Source: Flavicella sp964230805 (GTDB lineage Bacteria > Bacteroidota > Bacteroidia > Flavobacteriales > Flavobacteriaceae). Taken from it: a stretch of 20,534 nucleotides of DNA. A program made the position numbers and the translations under genes. The notes below the pieces were generated by a model that did no database searches, had not been told where the DNA came from, and worked only from the letters and a program-made list of their open reading frames with translations. Shown piece after piece: positions 5,957 to 15,397 of the stretch; the stretch's first letter is position 1, and each line of letters begins with the position of its first letter. The stretch lies in contig CAXRIA010000018.1 in assembly GCA_964230805.1 (NCBI GenBank), forward strand, positions 1-20,534, in the 5' to 3' direction.

Positions 5957-8779
5957 TCAATGTGCTTGCAACCAATTTTCGCCGAGGCCAACTTCCACAT
6001 CAAGAGGCACTTCTAATTCAAACGCTTTCTCCATTTCACGTTTGATAATTGGTTCCAATGCGGCTCTTTCCTCCTTGTGCATATCAAACACCAATTCATC
6101 GTGTACTTGCAGCAACATTTTTGATTTCCAGTCGCCTTCTTCCAATCTTTTTTGGATGTTGATCATCGCTATTTTTATGATGTCTGCCGCAGATCCTTGA
6201 ATCGGCGCATTGACCGCATTACGCTCATCTCCTGAACGCACCATTCCATTTTGTGAATTGATATTTTTCAAATAACGTCTTCTTCCCAAAACCGTTTCAA
6301 CATAGCCGTGATCTCTGGCAAAATCAACTTGTTTTGCCATGTACGATTTTAAAGTTGGATAGGTTTCATAGTAAGCTTCAATCAAGGCTTTGGCTTCTTT
6401 ACGCGTCATCCCGGTTTGATCTGCAAGAGCAAACGCCCCTTGCCCATATAAAATCCCAAAATTAACCGCTTTTGCGTTGCTCCGTTGAGCGCGTGTCACT
6501 TCATCTAAAGAAACATTGAACACTTTGGCAGCTGTTGTTGCATGAATATCTTGTCCTTCTTTGAATGCTTGAATCATGGCTTCCTCTTTGCTGACCGCTG
6601 CGATGATTCGCAATTCTATTTGGGAATAATCGGCCGCAAAAAGCACGTAATTTTCATCGCGTGGCACAAAAGCTTCCCTCACTTGCCTTCCCCTAGGTGT
6701 GCGAATCGGAATGTTTTGCAAATTTGGATTGTTCGAACTCAATCTACCCGTGGCCGCGACCGTCTGTCCATAGGTAGTGTGAATTCTTTTGGTTTTTGGA
6801 TTCACCTCCGCTGGCAAAGCATCAATGTAGGTGCTTTTCAATTTCACCAAACCTCTCCACTCCAATATTTTTTGAATTATCTCGTGCTCTTTTGCCAATT
6901 TTGAAAGAACATCCTCGTTTGTGGCGTATTGGCCTGTTTTTGTTTTTTTCGGTTTTTCAACCAATTTCATTTTTTCAAATAAAACAACCCCCAATTGCTT
7001 TGGAGATGCCAAATTGAAATGTTCTCCTGCGGCTTCGTAAATCTTTTTTTCGAGAACCTCAATATCTTTTGTAATCTCTACAGACAAATCCTCAAGGTAG
7101 GAGGTGTTTAGATTGATCCCTTCAATTTCCATTTTTGCGAGTACTCTCAATAGAGGAATTTCAATGGTTCTGTAAAGGCCCATTAAATTGTTTTCTTCAA
7201 GTTCTTTTTCAAAAATCATTTTCAATTGCCAGGCCATATCTACTTCTTCTACTGCAAAATCTGCTTGCTTTTTGAGTTCTGCTTCTTGAAATGCTATTTG
7301 AGATTTCCCTTTACCGACAACTGTTTCCTTAGCTATTGGTTGGTAATTCAAATACGTCTCGGCCAAGATATTTAGCTGGTGTCGCATGTCAGGATTCAAT
7401 AAGTAATGTGCCAATTGCGTATCGAAAAGAGCACCGTTCACCTGCACTTCAAATACACCCAAAACCTTAAGATCGCGCTTTAAATTATGTCCTATTTTTT
7501 CAATGTTCTCATTTTCAAAAAACGACTTGAATTCTGCTAAAATTTGCATTGACTCCTGCGCTTCTTTGGGAAACATGACATAATAGCCCTTCCCTTTTTG
7601 GTAAGAAAAGGAAATGCCTGCTATTTCCTGTCCAGAAATATTTGTTTCGATACTGAAACAAACAGAAGACTGTCTGAGTAAATTTTGTACCAATAAATTT
7701 CTTGCTGTGGCAGTATTTACGAACTGATAAACATTTTTTGAGGTAACGATTGTATGGAAACCCGTGTGTATCGGATTTTGCGCTTCCAATGGACTTGCAA
7801 ACAAGTCAAGTTGAGCGGTCACAACGGGTGCTTTTTTTTCTTGAGGAAGCCCTTCTTTTTGAACAGGTTCTTGCGCTGCTTTCTCAATTTCAGGACTTTT
7901 AAAAAGCTTGTGAACCGTATCCAAAGACCGCCTGAACTCCAATTCTTGAAATACATCGGTCACCTTCTGAAAATCAGGGGAGGACAACAAATAATCATCG
8001 GCATTGAACGTTACAGGACAATCCAATAAAATGGTTGCCAATTTTTTTGAAAGCAAACCCAATTCTTGATTGGCTTCTACTTTTTCTTTCATTTTTCCTT
8101 TGAGTTCGTGGGTGTTTTCAAACAAGCCTTCCATGCTCCCATAGGCTTTCAGAAATTTCTTGGCTGTTTTGTCTCCGACTCCAGGCAAACCGGGAATATT
8201 ATCCACAGCATCACCCATCATTCCCAAGTAATCAATCACTTGTAATGGATCTTCAATTTCAAATTTTTCTTTTACTTTTTCTACATCCCAAATCTCGATA
8301 CCATTGCCCATTCGAGCGGGACGATACATAAATATATTTTCTGAAACCAACTGTGCGTAATCTTTATCTGGGGTCACCATGTACACCTGAAAACCCTCTT
8401 TTTCGGCTTGCTTGGAAAGTGTTCCAATCAAATCATCGGCCTCGATACCCTCTCTTTCAATAATAGGAATGTTCAGGGCTTCTAAAATTTTATGAATGTA
8501 TGGCACCGCAATTTTAATGGCCTCTGGGGTTTCTTGTCGATTGGCCTTGTACTCTGGAAACACTTCACTTCGAGTAGAAGAACCTCCTTTGTCGAATGCG
8601 ACAGCGAGTAAATCTGGTTTTTCCCTGCGAATCACATCCAGCAAAGAATTGGTAAATCCCAAAATTGCCGAAGTGTCCATTCCTTTGGAATTGATTCTCG
8701 GATTTTTGATCAGCGCGTAATATCCTCTAAAAATCAATGCAAAAGCATCTAGTAAAAACACCCTCTTTTGAGCTGCCAT
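5957..8779 (-). CDS. polA: DNA polymerase I
   Basis: This 940-residue enzyme fills gaps in replication and repair and removes RNA primers. Residues 1-~290 are the 5'-3' flap exonuclease domain (FAFDKGG-type segment, GIEADDLIGTL, TPDKDYAQLV, GDAVDNIPGLPGVGDKTA). Residues ~370-540 have the 3'-5' exonuclease fold. The rest is the family A polymerase with motif A DYSQIELRI, motif B RSNAKAVNFGILYGQ and motif C QVHDELVFD (D894). The frame is open to an ATG at 8881, but MAAQKRVFLLDAFALIFRGY at 8779 is the family start. Oddity: the exonuclease residues are altered. The usual DxE reads S376-I-E378 and the YxxxD motif reads FAVEE ending at E512, although HNLKRD keeps its Asp. Proofreading may be weak or lost. 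Confidence 0.96.
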   Translation of the reverse strand: MAAQKRVFLLDAFALIFRGYYALIKNPRINSKGMDTSAILGFTNSLLDVIRREKPDLLAVAFDKGGSSTRSEVFPEYKANRQETPEAIKIAVPYIHKILEALNIPIIEREGIEADDLIGTLSKQAEKEGFQVYMVTPDKDYAQLVSENIFMYRPARMGNGIEIWDVEKVKEKFEIEDPLQVIDYLGMMGDAVDNIPGLPGVGDKTAKKFLKAYGSMEGLFENTHELKGKMKEKVEANQELGLLSKKLATILLDCPVTFNADDYLLSSPDFQKVTDVFQELEFRRSLDTVHKLFKSPEIEKAAQEPVQKEGLPQEKKAPVVTAQLDLFASPLEAQNPIHTGFHTIVTSKNVYQFVNTATARNLLVQNLLRQSSVCFSIETNISGQEIAGISFSYQKGKGYYVMFPKEAQESMQILAEFKSFFENENIEKIGHNLKRDLKVLGVFEVQVNGALFDTQLAHYLLNPDMRHQLNILAETYLNYQPIAKETVVGKGKSQIAFQEAELKKQADFAVEEVDMAWQLKMIFEKELEENNLMGLYRTIEIPLLRVLAKMEIEGINLNTSYLEDLSVEITKDIEVLEKKIYEAAGEHFNLASPKQLGVVLFEKMKLVEKPKKTKTGQYATNEDVLSKLAKEHEIIQKILEWRGLVKLKSTYIDALPAEVNPKTKRIHTTYGQTVAATGRLSSNNPNLQNIPIRTPRGRQVREAFVPRDENYVLFAADYSQIELRIIAAVSKEEAMIQAFKEGQDIHATTAAKVFNVSLDEVTRAQRSNAKAVNFGILYGQGAFALADQTGMTRKEAKALIEAYYETYPTLKSYMAKQVDFARDHGYVETVLGRRRYLKNINSQNGMVRSGDERNAVNAPIQGSAADIIKIAMINIQKRLEEGDWKSKMLLQVHDELVFDMHKEERAALEPIIKREMEKAFELEVPLDVEVGLGENWLQAH

Positions 8780-8895
8780 ATCGTAAAAAATTAATGAAGA
8801 GTAAATGTACAGAAATAAGTTTGAAAAATACCGGCCACCAATGCAAGCTTTTAAAACCCCACTAAAAAACCCAGGGCTCACTTACAAAAGGAAAT

Positions 8896-9414
8896 CTAAA
8901 GCAAACGTAAAATCTCCAAAACCACCTCTTTTTTTGTTTTGTTGTCTGTCACCACTTGAAGCGCTGCTTTTTGGTAATATGGAGAACGCTCAAACAAGTG
9001 TTTCCCAATAAATTCAGCCAAAGCTTCTTTTGTTTCAATATTGGCAATCAAAGGGCGCTTGCTTTTTTTCAAGAAAAGTTTGTCTGTCAAAGTTTTTACA
9101 GAAGATTTTAAATAAATACTTTGGGTGTTTTCGGATTCCAAAATGGACTTCATATTGTCACCGAAACAAGGCGTTCCTCCTCCCAAAGACAAAATGGTAT
9201 CTTCTTGGAGCAAGAGAAGTTCTTTCAAATACTCTTCTTCTTTTTTTCTGAAGTAGATCTCTCCTTTGGATTGAAATATTTCCTTGACGCTCGCCTTTTC
9301 TTTTTCAATAATATAATCGTCCAAATCAATTAAATTGCATCTTAGTTTTTTTGACAATTTTCTTCCAATGGAGGATTTTCCAGACCCCATATACCCGATT
9401 AAAACGATGATCAT
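8896..9414 (-). CDS. aroK: Shikimate kinase
   Basis: This 172-residue P-loop kinase phosphorylates shikimate with ATP, the fifth step of the shikimate pathway to aromatic amino acids. Visible features are the Walker A motif GYMGSGKSS, the shikimate-binding LIDLDDYI (Asp), FRKKEEEYL (Arg), LGGGTP, and the lid Arg in KKSKRPL. I chose ATG 9414 (MIIVLIGYMGSGKS), which places the P-loop where the family has it; an upstream ATG at 9447 would add 11 residues. It lies 48 bases after the permease gene and 116 bases before polA, all on one strand. Confidence 0.94.
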   Translation of the reverse strand: MIIVLIGYMGSGKSSIGRKLSKKLRCNLIDLDDYIIEKEKASVKEIFQSKGEIYFRKKEEEYLKELLLLQEDTILSLGGGTPCFGDNMKSILESENTQSIYLKSSVKTLTDKLFLKKSKRPLIANIETKEALAEFIGKHLFERSPYYQKAALQVVTDNKTKKEVVLEILRLL

Positions 9415-9462
9415 ATTTTTCTGTTTGTTTCGATTTGTTCCATGCAAAAGAACGAAATTAAA

Positions 9463-10782
9463 TTACCGTTTCCAATTTTTGTAGCTGTGTCCTTTTAGGG
9501 CAAAAAATAAAATAATGACGTAGCAAGGAATTAAAATCCAATAGCTGCTCTGCGCAGCACTTGCGGTCGCTTCTAATTGTTCAACTCCTTCCGAAATCAA
9601 TTTGTGTTTTTGCGCATCTACCAATCTACCGTAGAGCGGAGGAATAATAGCGCCTCCTGAAATGGCCATAATCAATAAAGCAGAAGCTGTTTTTGTAAAT
9701 TTCCCCAATCCTTCTAGTGTCAATGGCCAAACCGCTGGCCACACCAAAGCATTTGAAATTCCTAAGGCAGCCACAAATAAAACAGATGTAAATCCTGTGG
9801 TATTCAATATCATAAAACTGAAGACAATTCCCAGGGCTGCGCTTGCTATTAAGGCTTTCCTTTGCGCTACATATTTCGGAATCAAAACGACACCCAATGC
9901 ATAGGTAGCCACCATGGCCAATAAGGTAAATGTGGTAAAAAATTTTGCTTCTTCTGCAACAAACCCCAAAGAAATACCATACGCGATAATCGTATCTCCC
10001 GCAATGACCTCTGCTCCCACATAGACAAACAATGTCAACACACCTAGCCACAAATGTGGAAATTGAAAAATACTGGTTTTGGCCGTTACTCCCACGCTTT
10101 TTTCTTCCTCTAAGGAAGGTTCAACATGGGGCAAAGGTGCCTTTCGAATTAACACTCCCAAAACAACCAATACAATCGCCATAATGACATAGGGAACAAA
10201 CACGCTGTCTGCCATGCCGTCTAACAGGAGGGCTTTTTCTGTTTGCGAAGCTGTGCCAAGCTTTTTCTTAACCTCGTCGATTCCGGATAGCAAAAGAGCG
10301 CCAAAAAGCAAAGACCCTAGGGCGCCTGCTATTTTATTCGCAATTCCCATGATGGCAATGCGCTTGGCACCACTTTCAATAGGCCCCAAAATAGTGATGT
10401 AAGGATTGGCGGCTGTTTGTAAAAGTGTCATTCCCAAACCTTGAATAAAAATTCCGGTCAAAAAGACCCAATACGTTCTCGCTTCGGCTGCCGGAATAAA
10501 AACCAACGCCCCCACTGCCATGATCATGAGCCCCAAAGACATTCCTTTTCGATAGCCTATTTGGCTCAATATTTTTGAGGCCGGCAAGGCCATAATAACA
10601 AAACTTATGTAGGAAGCGGAGGCTACCAAATACGATTGCGCCTCGTTGAGTTCATTGATCGTTTTCATAAAAGGAATCAACGCACCGTTGATCCAAGTAA
10701 CAAAACCGAAAATAAAAAAAACCCCCGCGATGATGGATATTGCAACCCAATTCCCTTGTTTGCTTTGTGCTATTCTTACCAT
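9463..10782 (-). CDS. FucP-type sugar:H+ symporter (glucose/galactose/fucose MFS permease)
   Basis: This 439-residue protein has about 12 hydrophobic membrane segments. Family marks of the FucP/GluP group of the major facilitator superfamily are FFIFGFVTWINGALIPF in helix 1, the LPASKILSQIGYRKGM loop between helices 2 and 3, LLQTAANPYITILGP in helix 4 and GAEVIAGDTIIAYG after the central loop. It would bring glucose, galactose or fucose across the inner membrane with protons. The exact sugar cannot be read from sequence; similarity to glucose/galactose members seems closest. It heads the aroK-polA-DUF2141 run. A candidate promoter sits about 90 bases upstream. Confidence 0.9.
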   Translation of the reverse strand: MVRIAQSKQGNWVAISIIAGVFFIFGFVTWINGALIPFMKTINELNEAQSYLVASASYISFVIMALPASKILSQIGYRKGMSLGLMIMAVGALVFIPAAEARTYWVFLTGIFIQGLGMTLLQTAANPYITILGPIESGAKRIAIMGIANKIAGALGSLLFGALLLSGIDEVKKKLGTASQTEKALLLDGMADSVFVPYVIMAIVLVVLGVLIRKAPLPHVEPSLEEEKSVGVTAKTSIFQFPHLWLGVLTLFVYVGAEVIAGDTIIAYGISLGFVAEEAKFFTTFTLLAMVATYALGVVLIPKYVAQRKALIASAALGIVFSFMILNTTGFTSVLFVAALGISNALVWPAVWPLTLEGLGKFTKTASALLIMAISGGAIIPPLYGRLVDAQKHKLISEGVEQLEATASAAQSSYWILIPCYVIILFFALKGHSYKNWKR

Positions 10783-10873
10783 TATTTGTATTCCTCTAAT
10801 ATTTTTAGTTTTTCTTAGATCGAAAGAAGTCTTACAAGGTGCCTCTGCACATCTTTCTCTCTTTGGAAACGTT

Positions 10874-10903
10874 TAAAGATATTGTAATTTTTAGGAAAAA
10901 CAA
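10874..10903 (-). promoter_or_regulatory. Candidate promoter of the sugar permease gene
   Basis: Minus-strand TTG (10903-10901), 19 bases, then TATCTTTA, one mismatch from TAnnTTTG. It would give a leader of about 80 bases. The rest of the 297-base divergent spacer 10783-11079 shows nothing further I can name. Confidence 0.35.
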
Positions 10904-11079
10904 GTGGCATCACCACATCTTACCTAGAAAGATTTTTTTACCCATACGAAAGCGAGAAATGTCGCAAAAGCTCGGGTGCAATTAAATTTTCATAAATAAC
11001 ATAAATACAGTATATTGCAAAGGAGTTTTGGATTTGAAACAAATCAGAAACTTACATTTTTAAAAAAAGCTTACGAATT

Positions 11080-11376
11080 ATGACAAAATTTGGAGAACTT
11101 ATTAATTTGGACATTCCTGTTTTGATTGATTTTTATTTTGAATGGGATCAATCTGGAGAAAACCCACACGAAGTTTTGCGCGATGTGGTGGCTGCGCTTG
11201 GAGACAAAGCAAAGGTGATCAAAATTGATATTGAAAAAAATGAAGTGCTGGCAGATGCCTTAAAAGTAAAAGCCAACCCTACATTTATCATCTACAAAAA
11301 AGGCGTTATGAAATGGCGCCAATCCGGTGATCTGGATGCAAACACACTTATTGGATTGGTTGAGCAATACGCTTAG
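11080..11376 (+). CDS. Cysteine-free thioredoxin-fold protein
   Basis: The 98 residues follow the thioredoxin fold: IPVLIDFYFEW (beta strand 3 and the start of the active-site helix), AKVIKIDIEKN, LKVKANPTFIIYKKG with the conserved cis-proline loop, and the GDLDANTLIGLVEQ C-terminal helix. Where thioredoxin has WCGPC this protein has W22-D-Q-S-G-E. There is no cysteine anywhere, so it cannot act as a dithiol oxidoreductase. A binding or chaperone-like role is possible (inference). It is the only plus-strand protein gene in the first 15 kb and converges on the deacetylase gene with five bases between stop codons. Confidence 0.85.
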   Translation: MTKFGELINLDIPVLIDFYFEWDQSGENPHEVLRDVVAALGDKAKVIKIDIEKNEVLADALKVKANPTFIIYKKGVMKWRQSGDLDANTLIGLVEQYA

Positions 11377-11381
11377 TCAAT

Positions 11382-12017
11382 TCACATTTTTTTAAACTCA
11401 TACCCCTTTTCTGAAAAATACTGCAACACTCTTGGAAGTGCATATTGCATGTTTTCACGTGCTTTGATACTATCGTGAAAAACCACAATGGAACCTGAGG
11501 ATGCATTTTTCAAAACGTTGTTAAGACTCTTTTCTGGGGTTGTTTGCTCGTCAAAATCAGCACTCAATACATCCCACATCACAATTTGAAATCCTTTTTT
11601 TGCCAAAGCCTTCACTTGAGCCGGACGAATTTTTCCATAAGGGGGGCGAAACAATTTGGAGCCAACACCCAATGTTTGCCTAAAAACTTCTTCGGTTTGC
11701 ATGGTTTCATGAACATATTCCTTGGGACTTGTGCGCCAACCGTTGGCATGATTTTGCGTGTGATTCCCCAAAGAATGACCTCTTTTTTTGATTTCTTTCA
11801 CAATTTCTGGATGTGCTGACACATTTTTACCGATACAAAAAAAAGTGGCTTTGGCCTGGTATTTTTCCAATTCTCGTAGTACCCAATGGGTCACCTCTGG
11901 CGTGGGTCCATCATCAAAGGTTAAAAAAATTTCTCTTTGAGAGGTGGGCACACGCCAAACCAAACGGGGCATTGCATTTTGAAGCCATTTTGGTATTTTT
12001 ATAAAAAGTGCATGCAT
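11382..12017 (-). CDS. NodB-type polysaccharide deacetylase
   Basis: This 211-residue protein is a carbohydrate esterase family 4 domain. Motif 1 is LTFDDGP (catalytic base D35, metal ligand D36). Motif 2 is GNHTQNH (metal ligands H86 and H90). Motif 3 is RPPYG, followed by MWDVLSADF and the IVVFHDS motif carrying the late His. Such enzymes remove N-acetyl groups from peptidoglycan or other amino-sugar polymers using a divalent metal. No clear signal peptide is seen, only an N-terminal stretch with aromatic and basic residues that may touch the membrane. It starts 44 bases after the end of the DUF2723 gene on the same strand, so co-transcription is likely. The natural substrate is unknown. 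Confidence 0.92.
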   Translation of the reverse strand: MHALFIKIPKWLQNAMPRLVWRVPTSQREIFLTFDDGPTPEVTHWVLRELEKYQAKATFFCIGKNVSAHPEIVKEIKKRGHSLGNHTQNHANGWRTSPKEYVHETMQTEEVFRQTLGVGSKLFRPPYGKIRPAQVKALAKKGFQIVMWDVLSADFDEQTTPEKSLNNVLKNASSGSIVVFHDSIKARENMQYALPRVLQYFSEKGYEFKKM

Positions 12018-12061
12018 CTCTTTTTACCTTTGGTTGTTAGTCCATTATCTCATAAACCTAT

Positions 12062-15000
12062 TTATTCCATCAGGTATTCAAATTGCTGAATGGTCGCTAG
12101 AAATTCTGATTGTATGTTGGTGAGATAGGTTTCATCTTCTTCAAAGCGTTCTGCATCGCTTAGTACACTTCGATACATATTTAAATTTCGCTCAATTCCT
12201 TCAAAAATTGCATCCAAATAATATTCATCGAAAGCCGCGTAATGACTTAATTTTTCTTGAAAAATACGCATCAATTTTTCAGAAACATTTCTCGCTTTTT
12301 CAACCTTTCCTAGTCGGTAATAAAATTCTGGATAACTCAAACAAATTCCATAATGTCCGTATTTTTCGATCGGCATTTTTTCCAAACTCATGTCCAAAAT
12401 TTCCTCGGCACGTGGGTCCTTTTTTTCTTCAATCAACTGTTTTGCCAAACGAAACATATTGTTTCGAAACGAAATGGAATTTTTTCTGGATTCGACATCA
12501 AGGTAAATGCGATTATTGTCAATTTTGTCCCAAGACCAGTTTTTGATCGTCTTGTAGAGTGCCTCGCTATCAATTCTTCCCAATTCAAAAATCCCGTTTT
12601 CATTGGGTGTTCGTATGGGCACGAATTTATAGGCCAACCCATCTAGTTGCAAGTAATCTTTCAGCCAAATATATTCCTCTGCTGCATTGGCGCCCCCCGT
12701 GAAATACAAAGCTTGTTTCCAATGGTTATTTGCCAAAATATCCAACATTAAAATTCTATTTTTTGTCAAGCCTTGTTCGTCAATATCGATGTCGATATAG
12801 GGAACAATGGCTGCTGAATCTTTCAGCGCGACAATTCCATTTTCCAACACTGCTTTTTTATCCACCGACAAACGAAGTTTGTTGGTCGGGTAAAACTTCT
12901 CTTTGTGTCCATTTTCTGTTTCAAAATAGGTTCTATCATCATCTGAAGCGATCCACGTCATAAAGTTTTTTATATCCCACCGGGCTTCTGTCTGTGGAAA
13001 GTGATAGGCAACATCTAAGGTGCCGTGCTTGTACTGATCGTGTGTTAGCTGTGACGGAATTGGGGCAGCTTCGTAGGTTTTTCGTTTCATTTGATCGATG
13101 TACCAATCGGTTGCAAAGAGACTGGTATTGACCAACTTGATGTCGGTGCGGTAATTTTCTACTTCTTGCAAATACCAAAGCGGAAAGGTATCATTGTCTC
13201 CAATGGTAAACATAATCGCTTCTTTTTGACAGGAGTCTAAATAGGCTTTTGCATTAAAGTGTGCCGTGTATTTTCCGGAACGATCGTGATCGTCCCAATT
13301 TTCGGAGGCCATCAAAGTAGGCACTGCAAGAAGAGCGAGTACAGAAATTCCGAAGGCTCTTGTTTTGGCCGGTAAGAATCCTTTTGAATATTCGTACAAG
13401 GCATACACGCCAAAACCGATCCACAGGGCAAAAACATAAAACGACCCCACCACGGCGTAGTCTCGTTCTCTGGGTTCAAATGGTTTGGGATTGGTGTAAA
13501 AAATAATCGCAAACCCGGTGAATACAAAAAACAAAAACAAGGTGTAAAAATTATTTTGGTCTTTTTTCAATTGAAAAATCAATCCAATAATTCCGAGAAT
13601 AAGTGGTAAAAAGTAATAGGTATTTCTCCCTTTGTTTTCTTTTACGTCTGTCGGCAAATTGTCTTGCGGCCCCAATCGCATTTCATCTAAAAACGGGATG
13701 CCACTGAGCCAATTTCCATTTTCAATATCTAGATTTCCTTGCACATCGTTCTGTCTTCCGACAAAATTCCACATCAAATACCTGCCGTACATATAGCCAA
13801 ACTGATAGGTAATCATGAAATAAATATTTTGAAAAAACGTGGGTCTTTCTTTACTATTCGGATGAATGCCTGCAATGGACTTGTAATTTTCTGTGGCCGC
13901 AGGGTTTGTCATCCGCGGAATAAAACCTTTGTGTGTATCGGTGTATACGGGTACGGCATTTTTATAATTGTTTACAATCACATATTTCCCGGTACCTTGG
14001 TCTTTTTCATATTTAGGTTTGTCATTTTTATAGACAGGTGTCCCATTCGCGTCGGTTTTTTGTGTCCGATCGTAACTAAAGGAATAGTAGGTGTCATAAA
14101 AAACATTGGCATCGCCATACTGTTCACGGTTGTAATAGGCCAAAAGTTCTCTGGCACTCGAGGGATTGTTCTCGTTGATGGTGGTATTTGCGTTGGCTCG
14201 AATTGGCAACATGAGCCAACAAGAGAAACCGATCATTACAAACAATACTGACAAGAGTAAGGTATTTGCCACATGGTGTCTTTTTTGTCGGGTGTATCTC
14301 AATCCAAAATAAAAGCCGGCGACCAACACCAAACCGGCAATGATACTTCCGGAATTAAAGGGCAAACCAATGGTATTGACAAAAAACAGTTCGGAAATAC
14401 TGAAAAATCGTAAGGTGAATGGAAACAAGAATTTAAAAATAAAAGCCAGTACAAAAATCGCTGCAACATTGGCCAGTACAAATTGTTTGGGCGTTACATT
14501 TTTGTAGTTTTTGTAAATGTAAACAAACACGATGGCAGGAATCACCAACAGTGATAAAATATGCACTCCAAAAGAAAGCCCCACGACAAAACAAATTAAC
14601 AAAAGCCACTTATTCCCCCTCGGCTCGTCCATTTCATTTTCCCATTTCAATGCCAACCAAAACAACAGAGCCATTAGAAAGGAAGACATGGCATACACCT
14701 CTGCTTCTACCGCGCTGAACCAGAAACTGTCGGAAAAAGTATAGGCCAGTGATCCCACCAAACCACTTCCCAATACAGCAATGGCTTTGCCTTCAGAAAA
14801 GCTTCCCGATTTCAAAGCCAGTTTTTTGGCAAGATTTGTAATCGTCCAAAACATGAACAATATGGTAAATGCACTTGCCAAACCAGACATGAAATTCACC
14901 ATTTTGGCAATTTGGGTCAATTCGGAAGTAAACATGGCGAAAAAAGCACCCAACATCTGAAACAAAGGGGCTCCGGGCGGATGACCTACTTCTAATTTTA

Positions 15001-15136
15001 CGGCCGTTGAAATGTATTCTCCACAATCCCAATAACTCACCGTAGGTTCTAGTGTTAAGGTATACGTTACAAGGGCTATGGCAAACACAAGCCAACCCAA
15101 TCCAATATTTACTCTTTTGTAATTGTCTAAAAACAT
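12062..15136 (-). CDS. DUF2723 membrane protein, TMEM260-like protein O-mannosyltransferase family
   Basis: The protein has 1024 residues. The N-terminal ~600 residues hold many membrane segments and the first-loop acidic motif EPTVSYWDCGEYIS (E30, D37, E40) followed by GHPPGAPLF, the hallmark of DUF2723. This GT-C-fold family includes human TMEM260, reported as a protein O-mannosyltransferase. The soluble C-terminal part carries MFTIGDNDTFPLWYLQ, LVNTSLFATDWYIDQMKRK and ends in helical, TPR-like sequence. By analogy it may glycosylate secreted proteins, using a lipid-linked sugar on the outer face of the inner membrane; that is inference. Its start, MFLDNYKRVNIG, is the family's usual one. 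The deacetylase gene follows directly. Confidence 0.9.
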   Translation of the reverse strand: MFLDNYKRVNIGLGWLVFAIALVTYTLTLEPTVSYWDCGEYISTAVKLEVGHPPGAPLFQMLGAFFAMFTSELTQIAKMVNFMSGLASAFTILFMFWTITNLAKKLALKSGSFSEGKAIAVLGSGLVGSLAYTFSDSFWFSAVEAEVYAMSSFLMALLFWLALKWENEMDEPRGNKWLLLICFVVGLSFGVHILSLLVIPAIVFVYIYKNYKNVTPKQFVLANVAAIFVLAFIFKFLFPFTLRFFSISELFFVNTIGLPFNSGSIIAGLVLVAGFYFGLRYTRQKRHHVANTLLLSVLFVMIGFSCWLMLPIRANANTTINENNPSSARELLAYYNREQYGDANVFYDTYYSFSYDRTQKTDANGTPVYKNDKPKYEKDQGTGKYVIVNNYKNAVPVYTDTHKGFIPRMTNPAATENYKSIAGIHPNSKERPTFFQNIYFMITYQFGYMYGRYLMWNFVGRQNDVQGNLDIENGNWLSGIPFLDEMRLGPQDNLPTDVKENKGRNTYYFLPLILGIIGLIFQLKKDQNNFYTLFLFFVFTGFAIIFYTNPKPFEPRERDYAVVGSFYVFALWIGFGVYALYEYSKGFLPAKTRAFGISVLALLAVPTLMASENWDDHDRSGKYTAHFNAKAYLDSCQKEAIMFTIGDNDTFPLWYLQEVENYRTDIKLVNTSLFATDWYIDQMKRKTYEAAPIPSQLTHDQYKHGTLDVAYHFPQTEARWDIKNFMTWIASDDDRTYFETENGHKEKFYPTNKLRLSVDKKAVLENGIVALKDSAAIVPYIDIDIDEQGLTKNRILMLDILANNHWKQALYFTGGANAAEEYIWLKDYLQLDGLAYKFVPIRTPNENGIFELGRIDSEALYKTIKNWSWDKIDNNRIYLDVESRKNSISFRNNMFRLAKQLIEEKKDPRAEEILDMSLEKMPIEKYGHYGICLSYPEFYYRLGKVEKARNVSEKLMRIFQEKLSHYAAFDEYYLDAIFEGIERNLNMYRSVLSDAERFEEDETYLTNIQSEFLATIQQFEYLME

Positions 15137-15309
15137 CGTCTTTCTAAAAAAATATCTTGTTGCGAATTTAACAATTTCAAGTGAGGTGACTTCTTAATTT
15201 TCGTTAAATCCGAATTTCATGAAAAATACTGTTTTTCAAACGCCCTGTAGATTGCATTCCATCCCTTTTAAAAATGAAAAAAAATAGTTGTAAAAAAACA
15301 AAAAAATGT
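15137..15309. other. Spacer upstream of the DUF2723 gene and the tRNA-Gln promoter
   Basis: This is AT-rich, with no credible gene. On the minus strand a TATTTTTT about 13 bases before the DUF2723 start, with TTG 17 bases further up, is a weak promoter possibility only. Confidence 0.4.
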
Positions 15310-15339
15310 TTGTTTGATTGAAACTTTCCCTTAAATTTG
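15310..15339 (+). promoter_or_regulatory. Promoter of tRNA-Gln
   Basis: TTG (15310-15312), a 19-base spacer, then TAAATTTG (15332-15339): a full match to the Bacteroidota consensus. Transcription would start near 15346, giving a leader of about 56 bases before the mature tRNA. Confidence 0.75.
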
Positions 15340-15378
15340 CACCCGCAAACGACGACAGACTTTTGTCTCGCGAGCCTC

Positions 15379-15397
15379 AAAAGCCAACCGGCTTTTT
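15379..15397 (+). terminator. Terminator-like hairpin in the tRNA-Gln leader
   Basis: AAAAGCC (15379-15385) pairs with GGCTTTT (15390-15396) around AACC and runs into a T6 tract, five bases before the tRNA. A smaller hairpin (AGAC-TTTT-GTCT, 15357-15368) lies just upstream. It has the form of an intrinsic terminator but sits between promoter and tRNA, so it could be an attenuator or a processing signal. Confidence 0.5.

Noticed and set aside
9626..10051. 141-codon minus frame inside the sugar permease gene
   Set aside because: It is out of frame with the 12-helix permease, which accounts for the whole region.
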